Shown here piece by piece: positions 54,831 to 64,000 of a stretch of 64,000 bases of DNA. The stretch is from Leptobrachium leishanense (taxonomy: Eukaryota > Chordata > Amphibia > Anura > Megophryidae). Position 1 is the first letter of the stretch, and each line of letters opens with the position of its first letter. The translations under genes and the position numbers were made by a program. The notes beneath the pieces were generated by a model. It was not told where the DNA came from and searched no databases. It worked only from the letters and a program-made list of their open reading frames with translations. The stretch lies in NCBI GenBank assembly GCA_009667805.1, contig CM019075.1:12601738-12665737 (forward strand). Direction: 5' to 3'.

Positions 54831-55550
54831 AGGGTTAAATCGGGAGGGGGTGTGAGGAAGGGTGTAAGGAGGGGTTAATGTTTAACCCTTCTGTTTCCTA
54901 GCCTCTCCTGTTTAAACCCTATAGTATCCCTTTAAATGAAGCAAAGGCAAGCACTATGGGTTACTCATTTTTGTGCAATAGGAAAGTGAATATTATATGG
55001 CTTAACACAATCTATGAAAAGGGTTATTTGCAAAAGATATGATGGGGGATGACCATGACGGACCTTCAGGTGGTATAGAGATGATTATCTTGCATAATTA
55101 CATATTATCTGTAGCTGAACAAGCATGTTTTACTTTTACAAGGACAAATGGATTTGCTAGGCCATCTATATTTAAGGCCCCCCTCCCCTGAAGTCTATCA
55201 CCACAGGCCTGATATAATGCTATTTAATGGTATAAAGAACCCTGCCAGACTAATTCTGGAGGATGCAACTCTTAATCATTTACAAGAATCACTGAAACAT
55301 GGACCAGCTCCAAGTTAATTCATATTTCATCAGGACCTTTTAATGGAAAATGTTTTTGATGTTCAGAATTGAGACACGATTTCCTATTACCTCAGCCCAG
55401 GATGGAAATGGATGGATCAGAGGAAGGGAGAGGAGGGGGATGAAATTGTTTTTTGGAGGCCGAGCGCTGCAAAGGACGAGAGCGTTTTGCATTTACAGCC
55501 GAAAAGAATTCTAAGGAAAAAAACAAAAAAGGACATTAAGTAATGAAGAC
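54831..55550. other. unassigned sequence
   Basis: No gene or known repeat is recognised in these about 720 bp. No long reading frame is present. Confidence 0.4.
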
Positions 55551-55553
55551 TTA

Positions 55554-55980
55554 GGCTGGGGTCAGACCAGCGCACTTTTAACGTGCGTTCTGGCACACAT
55601 AATTACGGCCGCACTAGCAGCAGATGACGGGAAATGACGGCCACTATACGATGTACGGACGCACAAAAGTCCGGCCGTGCAACGCAAGTGGAATTTGAAC
55701 GCATTTTTTTGAGAACGCTGAACCGCTAGTACTGACGTACTGAGTGCGCAGCTGCGGCATAGCGGCGTGTTTGCGTGATTAGGAGATGTCAGACGCTGCT
55801 AATGTCCGGCCTACATAACGTCCAGACGCAAAAAGAGTTTTATTGACGATCCGTACAAAATCATGCCTGAAAAAGAGCGTCGTCTGACTGGTTTTGCGCA
55901 TTCCGTGAAAAAATACGTCAATGTGTTCGGACGCACTTTTTCACGTTCGCAGGGAAAAATGCTTTCGTCTGACCCTAGCC
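55554..55980. mobile_element. Harbinger-like MITE, copy H5
   Basis: 427 bp, ends GGCTGGGGTCAGACCAGCGC and CGTCTGACCCTAGCC, flanked by TTA (55551-55553) and TAA (55981-55983). It is in the opposite orientation to H1 and H2: its right part (ATACGTCAATGTGTTCGGAC) is the complement of H1's left part. Confidence 0.85.
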
Positions 55981-55983
55981 TAA

Positions 55984-56535
55984 AAGTTATAAAAGTCAGA
56001 CCACGCAAACCAAGATCCACACGTTCCAGCAGCCAGAAATATGTTAATATAATAATAATTATCCCAAACAAAACTTATAAATGCATAAAACAGAAAAAAT
56101 CACAACCGAATGGAAGGGGAGCTCAGCTATAAAAGGTCTGCTAGATGAAAAGCTGAATGTCGTAATATTATTATTATTGATAATAATAACATTTTGAACA
56201 AAATAAAAAAATAAAAATGAAATAAATCCTCTCATTTTCAGCCACAAATGGTATCCTAGTTTACATTCGCCACCTTGTGGATGCAGATAAAAACGACGTG
56301 ATTATTAAGTCGACAAATCGAACAAGATGCTCCAATGTGGATACGTACGACTCCAACGGCTGGCATTGTTTTCCGGAAGCATTTTTCAGGAACAGTCAGA
56401 CTTTTTCAATAACGATTGAACGTTTCCAAAAGCATTCAAATTTTAGTGTTTTTTGTTTTCTGGAAGCGAACAAGTTTTAGGGTTAAGGTTATTTATAGGG
56501 TTGAACAGGTCAATCAGCATCATTTAAGGAATCTT
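55984..56535. other. unassigned AT-rich sequence
   Basis: AT-rich sequence with ATAATAATTAT and TTATTATTATTGATAATAAT runs. No gene seen. Confidence 0.4.
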
Positions 56536-56872
56536 GGGGGGCGTGGCTTGGGCACCAACGAGCATGGCCGCTTGATTCCTGGGCTGCGCACGGACTCCGG
56601 CTCTAATCGGCTCCACAGCTTTCCCTGCCCGGCGATGGGGAAGGTCGCTAAGACCCCCGGCACCCTGAAGACCCAGGGCACCGACAGGGCTACCGATACC
56701 TCATCCCTGCGACGTTTCCTGATCGCACCACATGACTCTCCGGCTGCACCACATGAGAAAATGGCGGATGACACGAGGCTGCCCCTGGAACCAGTGGCGT
56801 AGCGTGGGTTGTCAGCGCCGGGGCCAGCCAAGAATTGTGCGCCCCCCCAAACTGTGGACACGCTATCGATAT

Positions 56873-58160
56873 TGCCCCAGCTCTCACATGAATATTGCCC
56901 CAGCTCACACATGGATTTGCCCCAGCTCACACATGGATATTGCCCCAGCTCACACATGGATTTGCCCCAGCTCACACATGGATTTGCCCCAGTTCATGGA
57001 TTTGCCCCAACTCACACATGGATTTGCCCCAGTTCATGGATTTGCCCCAGCTCATGGATACTGCCCCAGCTCATGGATTTTCCCCAGCTCATGGATATGC
57101 CCCAGCACATGGATTTGCCCCAGCACATGGATTTGCCCCAGCTCATGGATTTGCCCCAGCTCATGGATTTGCCCCAGCTCACACATGGATTTGCCCCAGC
57201 TCATGGAAATGCCCCAGCTCATGGAAATGCCCCAGCTCACACATGGATATGCCCCAGCACATGGATTTGCCCCAGCTCATGGAAATGCCCCAGCTCACAC
57301 ATGGATATGCCCCAGCACATGGATTTGCCCCAGCACATGGATTTGTCCCAGCACATGGATTTGCCCCAGCACATGGATTTGTCCCAGCTCATGGATTTGC
57401 CCCAGCACATGGATTTGCCCCAGCTCATGGATTTGCCCCAGCTCACACATGGATTTGCCCCAGCTCACACATGGATTTGTCCCAGCTCATGGATTTGCCC
57501 CAGCACATGGATTTGCCCCAGCTCATGGATTTGCACCAGCTCACACATGGATTTGCCCCAGCTCACACATGGATATGCCCCAGCTCATGGATTTGCCCCA
57601 GCACATGGATTTGCCCCAGCTCATGGATATGCCCCAGCTCATGGATTTGCCCCAGCTCACACATGGATTTGCCCCAGCTCATGGAAATGCCCCAGCTCAT
57701 GGAAATGCCCCAGCTCACACATGGATATGCCCCAGCACATGGATTTGCCCCAGCTCATGGAAATGCCCCAGCTCACACATGGATATGCCCCAGCACATGG
57801 ATTTGCCCCAGCACATGGATTTGTCCCAGCACATGGATTTGCCCCAGCACATGGATTTGTCCCAGCTCATGGATTTGCCCCAGCACATGGATTTGCCCCA
57901 GCTCATGGATTTGCCCCAGCTCACACATGGATTTGCCCCAGCTCACACATGGATTTGTCCCAGCTCATGGATTTGCCCCAGCACATGGATTTGCCCCAGC
58001 TCATGGATTTGCGCCAGCTCACACATGGATTTGCCCCAGCTCACACATGGATATGCCCCAGCTCATGGATTTGCCCCAGCACATGGATTTGCCCCAGCTC
58101 ATGGATATGCCCCAGCTCATGGATTTGCCCCAGCTCTCACCTGGATATTGCCCCAGCTCC
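56873..58160 (+). repeat. minisatellite of element C
   Basis: About 60 units of 18-24 bp: CATGGATTTGCCCCAGCTCA, CATGGATATGCCCCAGC and CATGGAAATGCCCCAGCTC, alternating with CACACATGG versions. A block of about 480 bp is duplicated (the order from about 57180 recurs from about 57660), showing higher-order expansion. The unit skeleton is the one found in elements A and B. Confidence 0.92.
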
Positions 58161-58176
58161 GGATCCAGCAGCGGTC

Positions 58177-58417
58177 GAGGGGACCCAGATGCCGGGCAGC
58201 GGGAGTGCCTGCCGGCTGCCTGGTCCTGAACAGCGTGTGAGTCCGTCCTGTTGAAGGGGAGGCGGCTGCGTGCGTGCGCAGGTCACGCGGTCCGGCCAGT
58301 CAGGTGGTATAGAGACTCAGTACCACCTGATTAGACGGACCACGTGACCTGCGCCTGCACGCAGCCGCCTCCCCTTCAACAGGACGGACTCACTGTTGCC
58401 CGGCATCTGGGTCCCCT
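58177..58417. repeat. long hairpin of element C
   Basis: The left arm 58177-58309 (GAGGGGACCCAGATGCCGGG ... TCAGGTGGTA) and right arm 58321-58417 (TACCACCTGA ... CCCGGCATCTGGGTCCCCTC) pair over about 95 bp. The left arm carries an extra ~30-bp bulge. The loop is only about 11 bp. It follows the minisatellite by about 17 bp. Confidence 0.88.
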
Positions 58418-59476
58418 CAACCCGCGGGCCCTTGGGCGGCGCCCAAGGGCCCAGTGGGTCAGTCCGGGCCACAAGTTTTAGGGGCGCAAATTTCTTTTGA
58501 AATTATGCGCCCCTAAGAAAACTGCACCCGGGGCCACGGCCCCCCCAGCCCCCCCCACGCTACGCCACTGCCTGGAACAAGGCCCCGGCTCTTCCCCGCT
58601 GCCGATTGCTGACACCACAGAGACACCGGACACTGCGGACTGGCTCTCCCTCCTGCGGAATCTTCCCACCAGGTCAGACCTTAAGGAGGCAAACGCTGCA
58701 TTACATACCTCCATAATGGCGGAGCTGCAACATGTCCGCCAGGATATCCAGGGCCTATCACACCGGGTGGACATTTTGGAACAAGGGGCAGACGCTGTGC
58801 GGATAGTGCAGGAGGAAGCAACAACAACGCTACAGCTTAGGTCCTCGCAATTGTGTAACATGGCCTTGCATTTAGCAGATCTAGATAATAGAGGACGCCG
58901 AAGTAATCTACGACTACGTCCCCAGCTCAACTCGCAGGTATGCTGACGGCCATCTTTAATGCCCTACTCGAATGGCCTGAGACCACAGCGGTGGATTTCG
59001 TACGGGCGCACAGAGCCCTCAGGCCAAAGGGTCCCACGGGGAGCCCGCCACGGGACATGGTATGCTGCCTCTATGTCTTTGGACTTAAAGAGGACATCCT
59101 GCGAAAAGCAAGAGAGTCTACGCACTTTTCATACGAAGGGACGGATCTTCCCCGATTTGTCTCCAGCCACGCTGGCATACCGCCGAGCCCTGAAACCCCT
59201 CACCACCTTGCTGCATGATCAGAAGATTCGCTACCGTTGGCATGTCCCCACAGGCCTAGCCGTTATCTCTGACCACGGTTCCTACATAGTACATTCACCG
59301 GAGGATGTGGCCCTCCTGTCAAAGGAACTCCAGTTACCTCCACTTCAATTCCCGTGGCCGGACCCACTAGCTCTCTACACTCAGGCGGCCAGAGGCTCCC
59401 TTCTCGCCCCCCTGCCGCCACGACCAGATCGCAACGAAGGACGCATGGGCAGACACACGGGCACTCAGAAGTAAGA

Positions 59477-59945
59477 TGCCGCACTGACTCGGCTCCACCG
59501 CCTTTCTCCATTTACGGCCTGAACTGCCTGTCCGGCTTCCTGACAGGTCTGGACGGGCCACCTTCCTCTAACTACATGTTCCTGATTTTTCGCTGTTTTA
59601 CTTTACTCCTTGACTCCACGGCTGGACACTTTGTTATCTGAGTCGCCGCACTGACTCGGCTCTACCGCCTTCCTCCGTCGACGGCCTGCACTGCCTGTCC
59701 GGCTTACCGACAGGTCTGGACGGGCCACCTTCCTCTAATTACATGTTCCTGATTTTTCGCTGTTTTATTTTACTTCTTGACTCCACGGCAGGACACTTTG
59801 ATATCTGAGACGCCGCACTGACTCGGCTCCACCGCCTTCCTCCGTCAACGGCCTGAACTGCTTGTCCGGCGTACTGACGGGTCTGGACAGGCCACCCTCC
59901 TCTAACTACATGTTCCTGATTTTTCGCTGTTTTATTTCTCGAACC
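59477..59945 (+). repeat. 167-bp tandem repeats between LINE ORF1 and ORF2
   Basis: Three units begin GCCGCACTGACTCGGCTC(C/T)ACCGCC near 59479, 59646 and 59814. Each contains GACAGGTCTGGACGGGCCAC-like sequence, TAACTACATGTTCCTGATTT and TTCGCTGTTTTA; the third is truncated after ATTT. They start just after the ORF1 stop. A pyrimidine tract (60320-60377) then precedes ORF2. Confidence 0.88.
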
Positions 59946-60390
59946 CTCACGGGACACATGCAGGGCCCTCACCGCTAGAGAAACATACAGAGACTACTGC
60001 GGATGTTGAGTTATATCTTTCTCGGGGTCTGGGCACTTCCTCTGGTTCCGGTCAGGTTCGTTTTTCCCTGCCTCGGCGGGCCTTGTATTTGACCTATATG
60101 TTATGCCGTGTTAATGTTTTACCGCTGCTTCTTGAGTCCCCGCACTCTCAGGTGTCTGGTTTCTTTTTCATTTCTTTTGTGTAACTAGTCAGGCTCACTT
60201 GGGGCCCATCCACATTCCCCAACGAGGTAGGTGACTTCCAGGAGTGTGACCGACCACAGGTGCTTTCGCCTGGGTCGTTGCCACACCCGCCACCCCGCCT
60301 CTTTTGTAATTTTTGTACATAGTTCCTCCCCTCCGCTTATTTTTCCCCCCTCCCCCCCCTTTTTCTTTTTCTTTTTTGATCGTGAACCAG

Positions 60391-63300
60391 ATGATGTCTT
60401 CTATAACGGACGCCTCCCTGGTCCCCGTGGACCTACACATTGTCTCCATAAATGCTAATGGGCTTAATGTCCCTGAGAAGCGCTCACAGGCCATGCGTGA
60501 CTTTTGCTCTCAGAAGGCCTCGGTGGTCTTTATCCAAGAAACCCATTTCCAAACCGGTAAAGCTCCTACCCTCACGAACTCTCACTTTCCCTTAGGGTTC
60601 TTTAGCCATAATGTGGAAGCCAGGTCTAAGGGGACTGCCATTCTATTTCACAGACGGGTACCGTTTCAATTAATTGATTCAGTGACTGACGAGGGGGGAC
60701 GCTATGTCTTCGTGAAGGGCCACATCCTTGACCAGGTTTACACCTTCGCCACATGCTACGCGCCGAATAAAGCACAACACCGGTTTCTGTCATCCACATT
60801 ACGGGCTTTGGATAACTTCTCGGAGGGTCTGGTAGTGCTGGGAGGTGACCTGAACGTGCCATTGGAGCCTTCATGGGACACCTCTGCAGGCTCCTCCGTC
60901 CCACCACACATTCTACGCTCATGCCGTCACTCTCTTCACACATCCAGACTTGTAGAATGCTGGCGCGCTTTGCACCCAACTGATAAGGATTTCACGTTTT
61001 TCGCTCCCCCGTCCCAGACATACTCTAGAATTGACTATATATTTGTCTCGCATTATCACCTTTCTACACTGCGCCAGGCGTCCATAGGCACGGCGACCTG
61101 GTCTGACCATGCACCGACTTCACTCACTATTAGCTCTCCCTTATACCGCCCGACGATCTCCAACCGGCGTCTCAGTGACTCACTCCTCTCCGACCCGCTG
61201 GTGGAGGAGGAGGGCAGGCAAGTTCTTACTAACTATTTTGAGGAGAATGCAGGGGGGGACGTCTCTTCCCCTATAGTCTGGGAGGCACACAAATGCGTAA
61301 TCAGGGGATTTTTCATTCGTAAAGGGGCTGAAAGGGCTAAGCTGCGTTCTGCCCAGATGCGCGATCTCCATCTGCAAATAGCACAAACCTCCTCTGCACA
61401 TAAACGGGATAACGACCCGTCTAGCCTGGCGCGCTTGACCGACCTACGTAAATCTCTGGCGTCACTTCTGCCCTCCTCTTACCACGGGGCTTATCTCAGA
61501 TCTAAAGCCTTTTTTCACCTCCACGGGGACAAGAGTGGGAAACTGCTGGCACGCATGCTGGCCAAAAGGCGCTCCACTACTTATATCGCTAGGCTACGAG
61601 ATGCTAGAGGCACGCTCCAACACCTCCCTACGACACTATTACAAATCATCCATGATTATTATGCCTCTCTGTATGATTTGGGGGGAGAGGTTTGTCCCCA
61701 CGACTTGGAAGGTAAACGCTCTGCCATCCTAGCCTACCTCTCTAAGCACTCCACCAGGCGCGTCTCAGAGCAAACAGCTGACCTTCTTGATAATCCATTA
61801 AAGGCGGAGGAATTGGCCCAGGCCCTTAAATCCTCTAAATCAGGCAAAAGCCCGGGACCAGACGGCCTCCCCATTCGGTATTATAAAAGGTTTGCCCCCC
61901 AGCTATCACCTCATCTATTACTAGCTTTAAATGAACTGACCACAGGCATCCCGTTACCAACACAGACCTTGGGGGCTAATATCACCCTTTTACCGAAAGA
62001 GGGTAAAGACCTAGACTGTTGTGCCAGCTACAGGCCTATCTCGCTGCTGAACTGCGACCTGAAGCTGTTTGCCAAGGTCCTGGCAGAGCGACTTAAGCCT
62101 TTTCTACCTGATTTGGTGCATGCGGACCAAGTGGGGTTTGTCTCGGGCCGTGAGGCTAGGGACAACACCATGCGCACACTCCAGCTCATGTACCATGCCC
62201 GCCACTCCTCCCAGGATCTGGCTCTCCTATCCACAGACGCGGAGAAAGCCTTCGACTGGGTGGACTGGGATTTTATCTCCTCGACGCTCACGCATGCGGG
62301 CCTTGGCCCGAATCTCCGCACCTGGATTGGAGCCCTATATGGGGACACGACTGCTCGAGTCTGCGTAAACGGCGCTTTCACAGCTCCATTCGCTATCCGA
62401 AACGGTACCCGCCAGGGGTGCCCACTCTCCCCCCTACTGTTTGTATTAACTTTAGAACCCTTCCTGACTGCTATCAGAACAGACCCTAATATAACTGGGG
62501 TTGAGGTTGGCCCCCACCAACATAAGGTTGCAGCATACCCGATGATTTATTATTTTATGTGACGCGACCAGAGACTTCACTACCCGGAATCATGGCCGCC
62601 TTTGAGGTATACGGTCAACTATCTAACCTGCGCATTAACTTCTCTAAATCTCACATCATGAATATCACGGTCCCGGACCGCAGAGTCCGGGCACTACAAC
62701 CTCACTTCGTTTTCCACTGGGCAGCCGACAGGATCAAATATCTGGGGATTTGGGTCTCGAAACAGAGCTCTGACTTATTTCAGAATAATTTTCCCCCACT
62801 ACTCCGATCATTCCAACGAGATTTGGCAGTTTGGGATTACCCACATGTCTCTTGGCTAGGTCGCATAGCGGTAATCAAAATGAACATTCAACCCAGAATC
62901 TTCTACCTCATGCAGACGATCCCTATAATGCTCCCGGGCTCGTTCCTATCTTTACTGCGGTCCATTATAACCAAATATATTTGGAGGGGACGGCAACCTA
63001 GATTGAGCTTCCAGGTTCTCACCCGATCCAGAGCAGATGGGGGCTTAGCTCTACCCAACTTCTTACTCTATCATAGGGCCTGTCACCTGCAGCGGGTGGT
63101 GGAGTGGACAAGAGAGGGATCTACCAAATTGTGGAGGGCGGTAGATCAGGAAATACTGGGAGTTCCGGTAGCAGTGCTCCCCTGGCTGCCGCAGGGGCAG
63201 GGCGGGAGACTGGCCAGGTCATCTCCCTTTACTTGGGCTACCTATAAATTATGGAGGCTCTTTGCCATTAAAGCCGGCCTGACCTCCTTCCCTTCCCCGA

Positions 63301-64000
63301 TGTCGCCGGTAATTTACAACGACGACTTCCCACCGGGCTTAGACCCTCACTCGGTCAGATGCCTGGTCCCGGTGTCGACGCCACGCCTCTCACACTTCAT
63401 AGACTCCAAAGGGCGCCGGCCTCTCACCGACCTGATGGGAGACAGACCGATATCCTTCATACATTCGTTCCATTATGTGCAGGTTGGTCATTTCTTGGAT
63501 TGTATACCTCAACGGCACCACCTGGGGCGTCAGTTGACCACCTTTGAGGGGTTATGTTGCCGTACGCGGCCTTTTTCTCATGGCCTCTCAATTCTTTACT
63601 CTCTACTGAGGACGGCGTCTTCGGATGTGCCACCCCCTTATATGGGAAAGTGGGAATCAATTTTGGATCTAGTGCTGTTGGAGGAGCAGTGGTCCAGGAT
63701 TTGTGACCTGACACACCATTGCTCCTCGTCCAGCAAGGCACAGGAAACCGCATACAAGGTCCTCAGCCTTTGGTACCGCACCCCTGATGTGGTCAGTCGC
63801 TATTGCCCCCTCGCCCCCGCACTGTGTTGGCGTTGTGGGGAGGAGATTGGCACAATGCTTCATATCTGGTGGGATTGTCCGATCATTCGACCATTCTGGG
63901 CCAGAATATACGAGATTCTCTCAAGATTTGTGGAACCTCCCCCTGCATTCTCCCCTGCTGCCCTGTTGCTTCATCACAATGAATACCCAGTCTCCTTCTA
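60391..64000 (+). pseudogene. LINE ORF2 (EN-RT-CCHC), one frameshift in YADD, incomplete at window edge
   Basis: The start at 60391 (ATGATG after a C/T tract) opens MMSSITDASLVPVDLHIVS; an upstream in-frame ATG at 60313 is less likely. The APE endonuclease is complete: SINANGLN, QETHF, GGDLNVP, SRIDYIFVS, TWSDHAPTS. RT: GPDGLPIRYYK, SYRPISLLN, GFVSGREARDN, STDAEKAFDWV, GTRQGCPLSPLL. At about 62538 the codons for YADD have lost one base (TAC CCGATGATT), so translation ends at 62562. In the next frame the protein stays open without a stop to 64000: IKYLGIWVS, GRIAVIKMN, and the C-terminal knuckle CWRCGEEIGTMLHIWWDC (about 63828). All EN catalytic residues are present, so one indel accounts for the loss in the visible part. 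Confidence 0.92.

Larger units (their letters stand above)
56792..58570 (+). mobile_element. hAT-like element C (minisatellite plus hairpin)
   Basis: CAGTGGCGTAGCGTGGG at the left and CCCACGCTACGCCACTG at the right are inverted repeats, with a perfect 8-bp TSD CCTGGAAC (56784-56791 and 58571-58578). The order is end, GCGCCCCCCCAAAC (about 56840), minisatellite, long hairpin, end, as in A and B. It inserted into LINE ORF1, so it is younger than that LINE. The long frames (up to 502 residues, rich in HTWICPSS-type repeats) come from the minisatellite and are not genes. Confidence 0.92.
56635..59474 (+). pseudogene. LINE ORF1, split by a hAT-like insertion and frameshifts
   Basis: ATG 56635 opens MGKVAKTPGTLKTQG and reads to about 56791, where element C inserted with an 8-bp duplication. 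The frame resumes after 58570 with LLRNLPTRSDLKEANAALH, a coiled-coil-like stretch (VRQDIQGLSHRVDILEQ) and the RRM signature DLDNRGRRSNLRLR (about 58880-58922). A frame break near 58925 leads to VDFVRAHRALRPKGPTG, and another near 59130-59150 leads to the C-terminal domain (YRRALKPLTTLLHDQKIRYR), ending TAA at 59472-59474. The domain order matches the ORF1 at 15560-16487. Confidence 0.8.
56536..64000 (+). mobile_element. second Tx1/L1-like LINE, runs off the window
   Basis: The 5' end at about 56536 begins GGGGGGCGTGGCTTGGGCAC, then ATGGCCGC. ORF1 (56635-59474), a spacer with 167-bp repeats and a pyrimidine tract, and ORF2 (from 60391) follow. ORF1 is interrupted by hAT-like element C. The window ends inside ORF2, so the 3' end and TSD cannot be seen. 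Fewer lesions than the LINE at 15344, so it is probably younger or better preserved. Domain content places it in the same L1/Tx1-like group. Confidence 0.9.

Noticed and set aside
54399..55980. CpG island of a host promoter
   Set aside because: The CpG-rich stretches coincide exactly with Harbinger-like MITE copies H4 and H5.
56732..58254. Long overlapping reading frames of 444-502 codons with HTWICPSS- and HGFAPAHG-like repeats
   Set aside because: They are open in three frames at once because the minisatellite unit lacks stops. They lie inside a non-autonomous hAT-like element and match no protein family.

Overview
This is a vertebrate nuclear window, most likely from a frog (anuran amphibian). 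The evidence is its repeat content: several L1-like/Tx1-type LINEs with ORF1 and ORF2, L2-clade LINE tails, a vertebrate chromodomain Ty3/gypsy element, TTAA-flanked piggyBac elements, TAA-flanked Harbinger-like MITEs and many 8-bp-TSD hAT-like non-autonomous elements. I found no convincing host gene, rRNA, tRNA or CRISPR array. Almost everything recognisable is mobile DNA, much of it inserted inside other mobile DNA. The nesting can often be resolved to the base from target-site duplications (TSDs). The species cannot be named from sequence alone.

Layout. 495-3930: an L2 LINE tail split by a TA-flanked MITE, which is split by a hAT-like element (8-bp TSD), whose right junction is split by a solo LTR (5-bp TSD). 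4008-5123: hAT-like element A, with a minisatellite and a hairpin. 5398-9225: two minisatellites, the second split by a piggyBac-like MITE that itself carries a retroviral-type solo LTR. 9226-13110: mostly unrecognised. 13115-13500: a 33-bp minisatellite. 13979-22957: a TA-MITE split by a 5'-truncated Tx1-like LINE, then an inverted-repeat-bounded element, then a full-length but dead Tx1-like LINE (15344-22350). 24680-30092: a complete, recent Ty3/gypsy chromovirus on the minus strand. 30210-31980: a TIR element enclosing hAT-like element B. 32202-38246: a complete LTR retrotransposon with no recognisable coding capacity, inserted in another L2 tail. 38468-39329: another TA-MITE.

40506-51617 is bounded by 11-bp hAT-like ends and a 7/8-matching TSD. 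It contains a triplet of palindromic MITEs, a Harbinger-like MITE enclosing an ORF1-only LINE with an intact 321-residue ORF1 (42245-43210, minus), a 6.75-kb piggyBac element (44122-50874) with a broken transposase, a TTAGGG-like tract and about 4 kb of internally amplified ~384-bp repeats, and an antisense L2 fragment. 51906-55980: a full-length TA-MITE and two Harbinger-like MITEs. 56536-64000: a second Tx1-like LINE running off the window; its ORF1 is split by hAT-like element C and its ORF2 is open except for a one-base deletion inside the YADD catalytic codons.

Most notable: elements A, B and C share one unusual plan (hAT-type end, C-run plus A-rich motif, a minisatellite of a common unit, a long hairpin, hAT-type end) although their outermost bases differ. 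Also notable are the ORF1-only LINE, satellite-like arrays growing inside a piggyBac element, a non-coding LTR element with a tRNA-Leu-like primer site, and spacer repeats between ORF1 and ORF2 in both long LINEs. All readings are by eye, so similarities are qualitative. Some frameshifts in homopolymers could be assembly errors.
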